Source: Baylisascaris procyonis (lineage: Eukaryota; Nematoda; Chromadorea; Rhabditida; Ascarididae). Taken from it: a stretch of 64,000 nucleotides of DNA. Shown piece by piece: positions 1 to 14,654 of this stretch (position 1 is its first letter; every line of letters starts with the position of its first letter). Location of the stretch: the NCBI GenBank assembly GCA_037389465.1, contig JAZARR010000146.1, positions 7,153,501 to 7,217,500 of the forward strand, given 5' to 3'. The translations under genes were made by a program, and so were the position numbers. The notes below the pieces were generated by a model. It was not told the origin of the DNA and did not search any database. It saw nothing but the letters and a program-made list of their open reading frames with translations.

Positions 1-1836
1 TGATGACATCAGCGATTCTTTCGACGTTTAAAGAACCTCTCCGAAGCAACGAAGCTCGTTTATTACAGCCAATAAACAATGACGAGACGGTAGGAAGCAC
101 ACGTCGATTAGGAAGCAAGGTCGCTGCTTGTTTATGTCACTATTGCCTCTCCTCCGCCCACCTCCCTTCCTCATAATCCACATAGGGAGAGATCAACGCC
201 AAGATGATTCGCCGACTGCTTCAAGGTCCTACGTCGAAGGGAAAAAAGATCTGCTGTTGATTATGCAACATATGAGTATTGCCCTTGTCTCATCTTTGAG
301 ACGACATCATTTTAAGTTGCTAATTCGGATGGTATCTTAACATTGACAACGGTTGATTACTCCACTCCGTTCCCCAAAGACTCTTGTTCTCAAGCGTGAT
401 TATCCAAAAGTACCACAACATTTAGTGAAGAATGATGTATTGGCGTACAGTCACTTCAGTTACAACTGAATTCACGCTTGTCGAATTCTCGGCGGATATG
501 AAATATGAACTTCTGGGCTTGGGTTCGAAAACTGATTTCGTCAAGTTTTTTGCGAAAGAAACGAAAACCTTAAATGTGTTCATTAAGAAAAGTTATGAAT
601 TCCTTGCTGATTATTGTGTTACGTTTAAAATTCGATGCCTTGAGGTGGATGTCGAGTAAACGATTTCCCCATAAGAAAAACTGCCTCTACATTGGAGAAT
701 TTTATAATTGAAACTGAAACGTGGAAAAGTAAAATTTAGGAAAACCTTTTGTTTGTGGAGGATTCTCCATATAGGTAATCATTTTACCATATTTTCAAAA
801 AAATCCAGCAATCTACAAAATGTACCGAGTGCTATTCTCCTTGGTACGTACTGAAAATTGAATATTTCATGCTTTTTCTTTTTTTGAATATTTCATGCTT
901 TTTTCCCTTTTCATGCTGAGTCTTCTTGAAAACCAGCTGGATTCGATCAAAATGAGCTGAAAATGTTCGATCGTTGCTAAAACCTGAGAAATTTGTGCTA
1001 AAATTTTGAGGAAGTCATTACTGCGCCATTTCCATTAGCCTAAAAACGATGAATTCTCATCGCTGGGCATAATGGCAGAAAATTCACTGCATAGAATGAA
1101 GTTTTTTTTTTGGATAGGCAATCATTTTGTTGCACTTTCCGTAATTTGAGCAAAAATTAAGCATCCTCAAAAATTGGCAATTGCTCAAAAATTAGTAAAA
1201 CTGAATATTTTCTATAATCCTTTCATGGAAACTTTTGAAAAGATCTAGCACCTTGAATACAGTCTAGTGGATTTTTTTTTTTAAATTATCATCTAGGGCT
1301 ACATAAGGCTGATAATAGCTCAGCACTGATGAAAATGGATTGATGAAAAGAAAAAAAGCAACGACTACAATAGAATTGAATGCATAGTGCATTTACGATT
1401 ACTCTTTAGCTAGCTCGCTTTTATTTGAGAAAATCTAGTAAACATTGCCAAATTTGCCACCGTTGCAGATCATTCGACTCCCTTCGGAAGTGGTACTATT
1501 TTCAAGAAGTTTAAAGTAGATTTCCGATTGTACCTACGCAAAGCTTTTGATCAGTGTGACCAATATAGAACACGAAGATAGATCTGCATGCGTATAAGAG
1601 TGTGCAAAGATATACGGCATTCGGCATTAATAGCTCTCACTCACAACTTGAGCTTTCTGCCATGCGGATATTCTTACAAAACAATGCGATAAAATTCAAT
1701 GTATTCAACACAATTGTACAACGGTCTTTTCGAGTAATGACCTCCTTAATATAGCGCATATAAGCAAATTCTTTTGTTTTTCGAAGATTCGTCATAATTT
1801 TTGCACATCCAAAAAAAATGCTTCATTTATAAACAA
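1..1836. other. Intergenic stretch, no gene recognised
   Basis: AT-rich DNA with short, unconvincing open frames only. A CT-rich tract at 145-172 lies about 30 bases before a short plus-strand ATG frame at 203 (it reads MIRRLLQGPTSKGKK and stops after 18 codons). It might be a promoter and first exon, but nothing downstream confirms it. The right end is the 3' flank of the minus-strand GPCR that stops at 1837. Confidence 0.5.
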
Positions 1837-4800
1837 CTATTTTTGTTGTGAAGTTTTTAAGATAAGTGGCGCATCGCCAGCTTGTGGATAGGGATTCGTA
1901 TTTGGAGCGAATCGAATCACAAAAAATATATCGCGGAATCCACGAGTGAACACAAAACACACGATCGGCATAAGAATAGCGTTCATATTCATTAAAAGAT
2001 TGCTCAAATCGACAAGCCAAGTAAAGTCGGCTCCTCTAAACGATCCTCTGCCAGCGATCCTGAAAGAAATATTATACGGTCGGGATATATCAGTAGGTAG
2101 AAGTGTACGAGTGACTCAAAGTTGCACATACTAGAGTCTTCTTTTTTTTTGGCTCATATTTCCTTTTTGCTCTAAAAGCATATAAAAAGACAAGTAAAAT
2201 GTATAGCTTTTCACCCGTTCCATTTGACTTATGGTATCTAGCGCATTTGCCCTTATCTATATCATGCGTACACTTTGCTGAGTGAAAAGATCATAAGAAA
2301 GCAAAAGAAAGGAATGATATTTATTTTATTTGATATAGAAAATTATCTTGAAAAATTATCTTGGAGAAATATAGAAAAAATTTTTTGGCTCAAAAAAATT
2401 ATGAAAAGATATTTATAGAAAATGAATGATACTTTATTTGATATTATTTTATTTGATATCTTCTGTTTGAGATAACGGAGGAAAATTTACACTCTCGAAG
2501 GTTTTCATTGAATCATTAAATTTCTGAACGAGCAAAAATTTTTTTCAAGTAATTCTCCAAAATTTCTCAGGAATGATTTTAATTTGATCATCAATGCCTA
2601 GAAGCATTAGAAATATTGCAGCACTGCTTCCACTTATCTGAATCAGTCGATCGAAAGCAATTGCTGTTTGTTTCAGCTATGGGCAGAACATTGAAACACA
2701 AACTGATTGATTAGCCAAAATCTCGTTAAAATTTTTGAATATCATAATAAATAGGAAAGAAATTCCTACTATGAATCGACCGCGTTAGGTGAATGAATTT
2801 CATGAGGACATATTCGATGCTTTATAGCAGCAAAATAGCAAAAGAAAAAAACAACTCGAAATTTCATTAGAAATATCAAACGTTATTTTCGATTCAGAGG
2901 CTCTTCCACCATATTCAAATCCTAGCCCCCGATCTAACTATCTCTCATACTCGGCGTTTTTCCATGCATGCAATTTCAAGCGATGAAGTGACAAAAATTC
3001 GCTTAGCATTTAAGCTGTAGTTCACTAGATTTCTCTTGGTGCTGTTGCAAGAGTGCGAGAAAAAAAGAAATCAAATCCAATGATGAACTTAATTTTGGAT
3101 CTCCTATTTCATAAAACAATGGCAATCTTTACGGTACGATCGCCCAAATATATTCGACGAATTTGACGTTCTCCACAAGTAGTCTTGAAATATTTAAACT
3201 TTCAACGTAAGCTATATACTTTGGAAGTCACTTTTCAATTTTACTGGTTGCAATGGGAGAAATGCGAAGCATTTGTAGATATTTTGTTGAGTCTACTAAA
3301 TTTGTATATTGAAATTATGCATTTTCAACGTATCGAACAATACTGCTTATATAAAACATTCGAAATAATTCAAGTGAAAAATTACATTATGAGACGTATA
3401 GAGACAGCAAGTGTCGTGCATAGAAAAAAGAAAACGAAAACAAAAACGGTCATCAACGCGGTGCGATATTCAGCTATCGGCCTTTGCCTTCGCACCTAAA
3501 ACAATAAAAATTTGCTATCGTACACAACAAAAAATGAGCAACATTTATTTCGAGTTTACTTGTCTCTATCAACTCGCACTTGACTGGAGAGATGGCGAGG
3601 ATCCTGGCATAGTATAGAGGGTTCGCTATTGGCTAAATAGTCCACCGACTCAAAACCTTTCATTACAATCCGACATGTCCTAACGTGGCTCAGGAATTTG
3701 CCCATGTTCACGTTCACAAGTGATTATTACAACTAGTTCTTTTTTTATTGAAAACTCCCAGGGTCACTATAGCAGTTACCGAATTGCCTACTTCTTTCCG
3801 CCTATGTTTCTGTACACTCCTCCATTTTCATGAATCTTTTAGCTTAAATAACTGCAAATGCGCGTCGTTAATTCGAAACGCAGTCGAATTCAAATACCTC
3901 AAGTTTCACTCATAAATGAATAAATGAAGTCACTGCTATAATAATACTTGCTTTAAATAGTGACTGCGAAAATCATAAAGCTTAGCAATGGCTGTTACCC
4001 TGCTGTGAACCACCACGAGAGTGTACAATGTGATTTTCGCATCACAAAGTTTCCAACATTTGAATGTCCTATTTCTAGCCATTTTAGAATCATGTCGCTT
4101 TATAAGAAGATAGGCAAACATGGAATGATACGACAAAAAATTAATTGGAATACAAAGCACTGCACCGCATGCTTTAGTTAACAGTTGCTCGTAAACAAAA
4201 ATTAAAACTCTTCTAAACAAAGTAGAAGTTTCATCAATCATCGCACAATTTTATTATATTTCCAAATGCATCAAAACTCTTTTTTTTTTACATATGCCTA
4301 GATGACCAAATCTATTAGAAAATGAACAGCGCGAATGAAAAACTTTATAAAAATTTGCGCAAACTCTTGTATAATAGGAATAAATTCTTGATAGTTAAAA
4401 CACTTTAATACTGTTGTTAGAGCTTGTGCAATGTTAAATGTTTTATACTTATCTAATTGTGCTCAAAAATATAGAATATATTTTATCGAATACTAACCTC
4501 ATGAGTATGTATTAGCTTTATAATATTGTAGTTGAGCCAAAGAAGCATAACTATAGGACATCCATAAACAATCACACCATAAACGAAGCCTTCCTGTAGA
4601 ATAAGATATAAATGATGTTTTTTAAGTGCCGATTCGCTGAGCCCTTGGTCCAGCCATTCCAATTCCCAAAATCGAATAACATTCAATCCTATAAAACAAA
4701 TCAAAATCACTGACTCGAATCAAACCGATCTAGATTTACTCTCCTATCCGTTGAATCGAATCTATAACAATCTATGGAGCTTCTATATTATACTAGAGTA

Positions 4801-6947
4801 TATTATACTGGAGTATATTATGCGATAATCGAGTATGCAATACTTCATTATTATGTGTTCAAAAAATTTCAATAGAAGAAAACGTATATAAATGATGACA
4901 AGGAATTTGCGTTGAAATGCTACCTTAAAAGTTTCTCAATTAACTTTAAAAAAAAACTCTTGGCAAAGATCACACAATTATTGCAATCAATTTCGAAACC
5001 ACACAGTGCAATTATATGATGCGACATTCGAGAAAATTTTTGACGAATTGAAACTCATTATGACACTTCTTTTTTTGTAATTATTTAAAATGTTGTTTTT
5101 ATGCTACTCGTTTATGTATTTTGCTTCCGCTTTGCAAACTATTCCAATAAGTTTTTGTACTATTCTTATGAAATTGTAGAATATGGAAATGATGCGTGTA
5201 TATGATTCTATCGTGATTACGCGTAAAACAAAATTCCAATATTCGCCATTAAAGGATCTTCCATTTTGTGAAGCATGGATTATTCCCATTACGGATAATT
5301 CTCACTGATAATCAGAAACAGAATCTCGTTAGAAATTTCTATACGAAAATTATATCAGCAACTAACCGATTGCAAGTATAATAACAAGGCAAATAGGTAG
5401 GCGACTATTACGAACGATTTGTAGTCTCGTTTTCCAAACGCTCCACGGTTCACAGATTGCATGAAAGCGTTGCGCACAAATCAACGTAAGGATCCATATT
5501 GATGCATAGTTTGCAGCCAATAATAAAGGATAGGCAATGCGCACAGAATATGAATTGACTTTAGCTAATGCTTCCACCTCTTCACCAAACTCATCCGGAA
5601 TGTACTGAAAATTTTTCGGGCAAAATGAACTTGAAAGAAATGACTGAAAAAAATTCTACTATTAACTGCACTATACAATTTGTGGGAATATTTAAATTTA
5701 AGATCATAATAAGGAACGATCACTTACATACGTGTATTATCTAAAGCGAATGATCTCTTGCAAATACCTTCCATCGGATTTTTTTTTCTGGTATAGGTCA
5801 AATGTAACACCTCTACAACAACAACCAGTTTGCTAATTTCATGATGCTTTCAAGTAAATCAGAAGAAAACTGGATTTATTCGTCGGATTCCATGGTTGAT
5901 GAGTCGAAACAATTAGGCGACAGACACACCTATATACATAGATATGCACAGGTCTATCGTTATCTCATAATTTGCTACTGTAATTTGCCAAAACGATGGA
6001 AAAATTTTCGAAAAATATAACTTACTTGTTCGGCAGCCGGTAGAATCAACACAAATACAGAGAGTAGCAATTGTAATGCGTTGCACATACACATTGCAAT
6101 TAAATATAGCAGAAGCGATGTTTTTCGAAAATAGCCATGTGAGGAAACCGATACAAATACTGCGATACATGCCGTATTTAAGACGAATCCGGCACTGCAT
6201 AATAACGGCTCTATGTAAACGACAAGTACGCAACTAAATAAGAAAAAAAAAATTACACAAATTATGCATGTGCACTAAATAAATCATTCAATTCGTTTTT
6301 AATAGTAATAATTTCTTTGAATATTCGAACTTTTGAACTCTTCTTAAACGCATTTTTGCGAAATTCGAAAAGAATAACACTAATTCAAGCAGCACTTATC
6401 TGAAACTAAATAGTAAAATGGACGCTCAATGGATGTAAACGATTCGCAAAGAGGGAAACATATGAATACTGCAAATGCGATAAGTGGTAAGTTTAAGCGG
6501 CTAATTTCTTAACTTGAAAGCAAAGAAGGTGGTGCCTAAACTAAAAAATATTGTATGCCTTTAATCAGCATATAAAAAAAAATTTTTTTTGCTGTTTATT
6601 TTGAGCGTATTTATTTTCAGCAAAAAATTATCGTTATAGTTGATAAGTGAATTTCCTCAATGAGTGTGAGCAAATGGAAAGTTCGATCAAACAAGATAAT
6701 AAATATGCGATGCTGAATAAGATTTTTTTTTTCAATAGGATGAAGTCGCCGATATTCTCGCTAACAACGTTTCCGAAAGGAAGTTTTCAGCGTGGAAGAT
6801 TGCCGAACATAAAATGGAAATATATTCACTTACCTTGCACCACGAAACGAATCATTATTAGAGCACAGCATTTATATACGATTAATTCCTCAATCAGAAA
6901 TGGGTCGTCACGTCGAATAACGCAGATATGTTGATCGCTATACCATT
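1837..6947 (-). CDS. Rhodopsin-family GPCR, FMRFamide/neuropeptide receptor-like
   Basis: A plasma-membrane receptor probably coupling a neuropeptide to G proteins. Reading the minus strand, exons are 6233-6026, 5604-5367, 4688-4498, 3495-3386 and 2059-1837 (stop TAG at 1837-1839). All have GT donors and AG acceptors and their phases join exactly. In order they carry TM1-TM2 (EPLLCSAGFVLNTACIAV, then YLIAMCMCNALQLLLS), TM3 (NYASIWILTLICAQRFHAIC) and TM4, TM5 (YGVIVYGCPIVMLLWLNYNI), TM6 (RTALMTVFVFVFFFLCTTLA), and TM7 with a helix-8 start (VDLSNLLMNMNAILMPIVCF, then TRGFRDIFF) plus a tail of about 35 residues. This layout, and DLSNLL in TM7, is typical of invertebrate FMRFamide-receptor-like GPCRs. 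E/DRY is QRF, NPxxY reads MPIVC, and the TM6 CWxP motif is absent. A probable N-terminal exon lies near 6947-6830 (reads WYSDQHICVIRRDDPFLIEE), but its best donor does not keep frame. The start codon was not found. The peptide ligand cannot be told from sequence. Confidence 0.88.
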
Positions 6948-9439
6948 CTGCAAATGATTCTCGACTAAAAGCAGATACTATGAGAAATAGAATTTTCTAA
7001 GTTCACAAAATATATTTTCACATGTGAAATCTTTCAATTCGCATGCGAATTCTTTTGCATTAGCGATGATAAAGCACTTTTCATACGAAGGCGTTGAAAA
7101 AAAAAAATTGTACAGAAAACAGAAACTTTAAAAGTAAAATCTCCTTGCGAAATCATGCAAAAGTCGGAAGCCAATTTTATTAAGTGGAATGCTCATAGGA
7201 AGATTTTGATGTGCTCCAACATAGTGGTTAGCTTAAATTCGAACATGCAGTCATAGTAATTGCCTAGTCAGTGGGCATATGGCGCTTAACACATCAGCGA
7301 TAAACAGCTAGGCACTAAACGATTCCAGGAAGAGGATAAGTGCAAAAGCGTAACGGTATGAATAAGCCCTCCAAGTCAACAACGAGCTATTTAGATAACA
7401 TGATATATGTGAAGATATTTTTCGCATGCTTTTCTGCTATTAATTTCTTTCGTATGTAAGTTTCGCTTCGTAAAATGATTGCAATTCTTCGACTAAATAT
7501 ATTGCAAGAATAAATCAAATGAAAACTAAACCATTAAGGGAAATTCTTACAAAGTCGAGAAGCTTCCGACAAGCTACGAAATGCTCAAATAGGGAAAACT
7601 TTCTGCTAGGAATTCTTTTAAACGATGCGGTCGCTTATTAAGAAATATTTTTCTGGCCAAATCCCTACAAAGAAAGAGTGCTGAAATTATCCGCTTCACT
7701 AACTAATATTTAGCGATTCGCTTTAATTTAGCATAAAAAATTCATTTCCGCTATAGCGTCAAAGGTTGTCACAATTTTCGACCACTTCCGTGACACTAAA
7801 TCTCTGAACCAAATATCGTCGGAATCATAAATCAAAAACGCCAACAATACATCTTAGGCAAATTTATTCGAATTGTCTCCAAAAAATCTCTTCATGGGCG
7901 ACTTTAAAATTTCTAGTGGCTCTTCGGAGATTGAATTATATAAACCATCTTAACAATCCTGACTTCAAGAAAACGCAATCACAAATTTGCTAGGTATGAA
8001 AGAGTCAAATTTTGAATTCTAAAATAGAACATAGAATCTACATCACTTCATTCGGTCTATCAAATGAATGCAGGTAAAATAAACATCGCATGATGTTAAC
8101 AAAAAACAACAACTCAAATTTCCTACAAAAGCACAACAAAATCAAGAAAATTTCTGAAAACAAATAACATAAAGCGATTACCGCATCAATAAACAATCTT
8201 ATATTTGACTAATTAATAATTATACATTAAATACGACCATATTTCCTACTGCCTATAACGTTTCTAAAAAAAAAATTAACCTTTCCATTCAAATATTCAT
8301 CACTAACACAACTATGATGAATGAAATGAATTTAATTGTAGCATAGGCGTCGATAAAATTAAGCTTTCACTCTCTCTCCACTCAAATTGACGCATACCGC
8401 ATCGCACATCTAAGTGGTTCAATTAAAGTGGAAAACTAATTCACTAAGAATTTCGCTTTTTTTTGCGAATTGCGCATTTCTGTCAACTCTCTAACAAATT
8501 TCGATAAAGCGTTGCACATTCAACACACACAACTAGAGCAATTAATGAATGTTTTTTTTTTAAATGCCTAATAGTATCGAAATGTTTGCAATTTTTCTTG
8601 AGATATTTGAATAGCTAAAGTGTTTGCTTGGTTTTATTATGTACTTGAATTACTTTAATTGATTACTTTATATTTGAATTAGATAAATCATTCACTCTAA
8701 ATGGCCAGTTAGTAATATTATTTTCCAATTCGCATTCTGCGGTAACATATAATAGTTGAAAAAAAAAAACACTTTCTGAATCATTTGGAGTTCATTTGCG
8801 AGGATACACCACAATGCAGAAGTCGACGTTTACACTAGCAAGTCGTCCACAAAATATGCTATTATCATGTGCATTTTCGACAATTTTTATACATATAATC
8901 CAGTAGATTGCGATATGACATCACAAAACAATTCGACGGTGGCATAAGAAAAAGAATTTAATGACGGTGTTTGAAGTTATTACGACATTGTTTATTGTTC
9001 TTTAAAAAAATGGAAGGTACAGAATGGTGCACAAACTTTTGCTAGCGGAAATAGAAATATTTTTCAGTGAGAAAAAATGAAACAATAAAAAAATTCATAC
9101 TGGAACGTATTTCATTTCAACGCTGCTGGTGTTAAGCTGAGAAAAGGAATTGTTGGCTCAATGAGGGGAGCTATTTAAAACTGAAAATTATAACCCTTTA
9201 AAAAATAGAGAAAAGAGACAGTATTAGATTATTTCTCACATTTCCTATCTTTTGGGAGTCCATTAGAACTTCAACTAGTTCAATTGCCTAAGTGAATCCA
9301 TACTCAACTCATCGGTGAGCGAACGCCAAAGATGCGCATCACTTTTACTGTATGTAAATGGATCGAACAGGTTTTTAAGTTAGCAACTAAAATGAGCATT
9401 TATGATGAAAATAGCAACAATACCTTCGATGAGCAGTAA
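6948..9439. other. Intergenic or 5' region of the neuropeptide GPCR
   Basis: Strongly AT-rich with no open frame that looks like an exon. The start codon and any leader exon of the receptor that ends at 1837 should be in this stretch or further right, but I could not identify them. Confidence 0.4.
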
Positions 9440-12400
9440 CATGTTTGCCTTCAATGGATGGACATTCGTTTATATTCGCAAAAAACGCCAATGATTGGCA
9501 TGTATCGTATACACCAGTGCACCATATGTATAATAATAAACGCCCACCCCCAAGCTATCCTACGATTGCGCACATGTCGGCTCAGAAAAAAAAAACCAAA
9601 CATTTTCGATCTTTCGAGCAACACAGCTTCCGGCAATTCACTGCTCAGGAATCCACCACCCGCCACTTCCCCCATCTCCGATGGTGAATTGTTTTGTTTC
9701 TGATACTTTCAAAAAAATTCCTGGTCACTCTTTCTTCTATCTGTCCTAAAATATATGCTGACATCGGAGAGTCGCCGACTGATCTGAGTACCATGTCGAG
9801 AATGATACAATTTCAGGTCATCTTCTCGTCATTGGTGAATGGTTCATGTAAAAAACGTTGCTGAATAATATCATGAGATTTGCGTAGTTTTTGATTGCGA
9901 TCTATCATTTTCTAACTTAATATGGCTTATACAAGGGAAGTTACATCTACAGTTCTTTATCGCTTCAGCAATATTCACTCCAGCACAAACAAAATCTAGG
10001 CGAATCATTTCGAATATTTTTGTTAAGCGGAATTTTGTTTCATTCAATCGTCGAAACAATATCACTCAGCGCTATTTGATGGCGAAATCAAAGAATCAAA
10101 ATAAAAAATAAAAAATAAAAAAAACCTCTATGGTGAATGACTTTTCACAGCTTATTAGAGCTATTTATTGTTTTTCACTTCACAATGCTTGCATTAATGC
10201 TTGCATTAATATTTGATGATAGTTTCGCAATATGAGGCTTCGCCAAATTCATTCGTTCGTTGTTTCGCCCGAACCAATGAATTTTGAGTGATGGTTGACT
10301 GATGCATAAATTGCCAGAAAAGCATATCGCTAATGAACACATCTTTCAATGATGGCGCTATCAAACAACCTCTAAAGGTATGCTAATTGCTGTGATGGAG
10401 TCTACATCATTGATATACATAACGAAAGAACCTTCATTTGGGGTAGAAATTATTTGCGTAGTAAATGCATTATATTAATTCAAGTAACCTCGGACGAATG
10501 ATTTATATTATGAATAACACTTCTGTATTACTCTGATGCTCTGCAGTGTTGAAGGAGGACAATTTGACTATTATACAAAAATTTTCGGCAACTGTACGAA
10601 TGGACGGATAGAACTGGCCGGAAGAAAAGAAAAACTAATGAGCAGAAGTTAAAGTCCAAAAAGGCTGAAGAAAACAGTTTCAGGGCCATTAAACCAAAAT
10701 TTGAGGAACACGACAGGTGCAAGACACAAACAATAGGAGGCAGACGTTAACTGTTTGGAATGCACATTTTTTTCCCCTTAATCAATGATGCAATTAATTT
10801 TGAACAACTTCAATCAATGTAGATGCTGCTCCAAACAATTCGTTCAATTGTATGCGGTGGACATTTGAACGAGAATTGCTGGAATGAAATTTGCACAGTT
10901 TAATGGTGCAACATCGATTATGGTCTCAATTATCGAACTCATAATCGATCTTATTTGCATGTAGCCACTTTTTTATATAACTAGCAAAACAAAGTCCACA
11001 AACATGACTGTTAAAATGTAGCTGAATTTCTTGCTCACATCTTTCTTATAAGTGAAATGTTTGAGAAGAAAACTTGACTTGAAGCGAGTTGAAAAGCATG
11101 ACAGTGGAGACAAATGGAAAATCTTGGATATTTGACTATTTCAATTATTTCTATTGCACCAACAGAAATGTCGATTTTATAATACCACATTCTTCTTCAT
11201 TTCAGATGTCTTTCTTGAAACGAGGATGACAAGGTGGAAAACGATGGAATACATTGTTTATTGGGTTGTCACTTGACGAGCCGTATTGGAAATAAAGAAA
11301 AGCTGGTTCTTTAGGGATGATTGAAAAACTAAAGAAGTGGCAAAAATAGGAAACAACGAACTGTAGCAGACTTAGTTGTTCTTCGTATTTCACTCATTAA
11401 AAAAACATCTTTTCTTTTGCGCGAAAAATGACAATTAGTAGATATATGGGATATGAGGAGTTCAAGAATGGAATAGAGAAACGTAGAAATTGCGATAGCT
11501 TAGCCTAGTTGGTGTTGAAACTAACAATAGGGTCGTTGATGATGCGGTTTCTTTCCGATACGTGTACTAACGATAATCGAATCGAGACTATGGACGACGC
11601 CAGAATTAGATATCGGCTATCTGTTTCTTTGAAAATATCCTTTCCCAACACACTGCACTACGCAATATCATTTATACAACTTACTTCTAGAGCGTTTATC
11701 GTTTATCGTGAATCTAGTTTTATATCACATTTGGACAACAAATTAGTCGAGAGTTGTGAATGAAGATCGGTAAATCTCTTCTCGGAATGTGATAATCGCC
11801 GCGCTTTCTAGGGATATCATGCGACTTTAGACCACGATGAGATTGTTTCAATCACTGAAGTTTATCTTGTAATTGCGCGATGAAGCCTTTCTTTGGAAAT
11901 AAAATGGAGCTTTAGAAACAATGAAATTGGTGAAAAAAATTCAAGTAATAATGTAAACAATGTATATGAAGATATTTTAAAAAAAAAACGTGCTCAGTAT
12001 TAATATCTGCTTTCACGCAATTTCTTGACAACACGTTCTTCTTCCTATCGGCCGAAGAAGGCTCATAAATCAACCACAAAAAAACCTTCATTCGAATCGC
12101 CTAAGCGGTAAAATTTTATTGACAATTTCCTCAATGCTTTCATATTTTTGACTTAATTTGAGAAAAGAGTGAATTGCAATGGAATTTCGCTTCCTGAATA
12201 ATCTACGTCATAATCATCGCACTTCATCGTCATTTCTTCCTTCGCCTAATTATTAGCAACTGCAAACAAGGAGACAAATATAAATGTCATAAATATGTGA
12301 TCCACAAAAATACGATTGCTAATTACACGGTTTGCACAAACCTGCAAAAGCATATGAAAATAACCGATCGATAGCATAGCAACTTTTTGTTAGACGATCT

Positions 12401-14650
12401 TTGAGTGAGGCATACTGCGAAATCTTTTAACAGTGCTATTTTTTTGATTTAATAGGCACATTTAATGCTATTATTCGCCATAAAACATATTACTTTCCAA
12501 TCCCTCGATGCTGTGGGAAGCATGTACAATAAGCACATCTAGCTAACAGTACTTTTATGACATAACAGACATAACAATTTAAAAAAAAATGTATTTTTAT
12601 ATTGCTCATTTATAAATGATCTGACGTAGAAACGAATATGGTGAGCGCGGATATTTCCAACAACTAAGAACCATCTTTAGACAGTTAATATGAACACACT
12701 ATGCGTACTCTTTGAAAGAGTGGACTATCTGAGGTTGTTGCTAAAACCCAAAGGAGCAAAGAAACGAAGAGAACATGAACAAATTAGGAAAGGCGAGTCG
12801 ACGAGGCCGAGTGAGTCGACGTGGGACAAGTAAATTAAAATGAGTTCGGATCATACACAACAGCAGGAATGACCGATAGCTCATCGAGTTTGCATAGCAT
12901 CTGGAATAAGGGACCAAAGAAATTACGTAAAGCCGAGAAAAAGGTGATATGATATAAAGCGATATGAGCATTTAAAAAAAAAACAAGTGAGTAATTTATA
13001 TGATCGATGCATTAAAAAGTATTTTTCGGTTATGAACTTAAGATAGCCTCATAAATACTCTTTTAGACAATCAACGAAAAATGAGGTGAATCGATCGACT
13101 GGAATTTGCGAAGATTACTTTTGGCGTATGCAGCTAAAAAAATTGCCTCTTGACGTATCTACGACATCACTGCGCATAACTGTCTTCAAGCTTAGCAAGC
13201 ATTGCCTCTTATTCGTCCTCTCTAACGTTCAAGATTCTCGATGCGAACGAGCGGTTTTCAACGATGTCTACTGAAACGGGATGGGCAAAAAAAGATATTA
13301 GCCAAGCGGCATAGCACACTGCGAGGGAGAAAATTGTGGCCAATATTGACTCAACTTGCACACATTGCTAAGCAAATTATAGAGCGTGTTCCACAAGGCG
13401 TGATCGTCGACCATCAAACGCCCATGGGGTTTTTAATGGTGCAGCTGTCCCAAAGCGCAGTTGTTTGTAATGCGCAGCGATATACATTTATGAAATCACT
13501 ACTGCAGCATCGCTCAAGCAACCAGGTCATGATGGCATGACGCTTGTTTTGCCAATGGAATCATAATTAGTGCTGCATAGGTAAAAACTCAATCCTATGC
13601 CCTGATTTTACAGCTCAAATGTTACTCACATAAAACATCTCATAGCAGTTCTTCAGTTGTTTCCACTAGAAGCTTCCTTGATTGTCTAGCTGAATTCATC
13701 CGTCCACTTACCTGGGTTTAACCAAAATTGCTAGAATCCTGTCCAATATCTCCATGTCATCCAAGCATGTCTTCAACCTTTAAAGTCCGCCTTCAATTGT
13801 ATCTTTCAAGCATCTGTAGCAATGATGCCTCAAAAAAATCAGAAACAACTACTGTGCATCACTGCTTGAAGGGCTTTTTTGCGAGTAATTTAAAGCAAGT
13901 AAGGCAGATTTGAGAAATGATAAGATGAAAAGAACATGTGGACAAAAGCGCATTAGTCGTACTCATCAACCTTCACTATGGTAATAAAGCAGCGACAAAA
14001 TCTTGACAAATCGACCATTGCAACGTTTACCAATAACAACTTAGTAGGTATTGCATCCGCATCAATAAGAGTACTAATAGATTCCATTTGAGTTTCTATG
14101 CACTGCTAAATGGATATAGACCGAACACTTTCTCAGCGAACCACATCATCAAAGGAAACCTAGCTTTTTTGAGATAATATTGGATTCACTAGTCGGCTAA
14201 TTCGGCAAACATCCCTATGCACGCTCATTATCTGCAACTACCAATGAACGAACTAGATGAAATTCGCTCTCATTTTCCATCGTATTCATAACAGCGAGAT
14301 GTGCTAGTAGTCCTCATTAAAATGACAATTTAAATGTTTTCAATTTTATCGATTAGACTTTCGTATTAAAATTCTTCAACTGGTCAGTGGAAGTAAAGAA
14401 TAGTTTTTAGGCACAAATTTCATTGTTTCCATTCATCTCTAAGCATACTCGCGAAGTACGACAGGCAACAAGCCTAACTATTACAAAAAATACCCACTCT
14501 TATGAGAGAAAACACTGAACGGACCAATTCAGTTTTCGGCATCTTACCTTCATTTAATGCTGGCATGCATCCCAAAATGAGTCACTGATAATGCCGAAGT
14601 CGGAGAGAAAGAATCGAGAAAACGCCTGAAACTCCTCGGGAAGTGAAAAA
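9440..14650. other. Gene-poor stretch with weak open frames
   Basis: I see no recognisable protein. Short open frames occur near 10575-10750, where a lysine- and glutamate-rich frame follows a strong CTCTGCAG acceptor-like site, and at 12690-12833 (47 codons from an ATG). A pyrimidine-rich acceptor-like site, TTCTTCTTCATTTCAG, lies near 11204. None of these connects to a second exon, so they are not called as genes. Confidence 0.35.
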
Positions 14651-14654
14651 AAGT

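Noticed and set aside
3936..4241. 101-codon minus-strand frame as the TM6 exon of the neuropeptide GPCR
   Set aside because: It has no TM6 pattern and wrong phases. The exon at 3386-3495 fits both sequence and phase.
11503..11514. Second A-box match (TAGCCTAGTTGG)
   Set aside because: No B box follows at tRNA distance and there is no acceptor stem.
13241..13540. 99-codon plus-strand frame as a transposon remnant
   Set aside because: No transposase motif, terminal repeats or target-site duplication could be seen.
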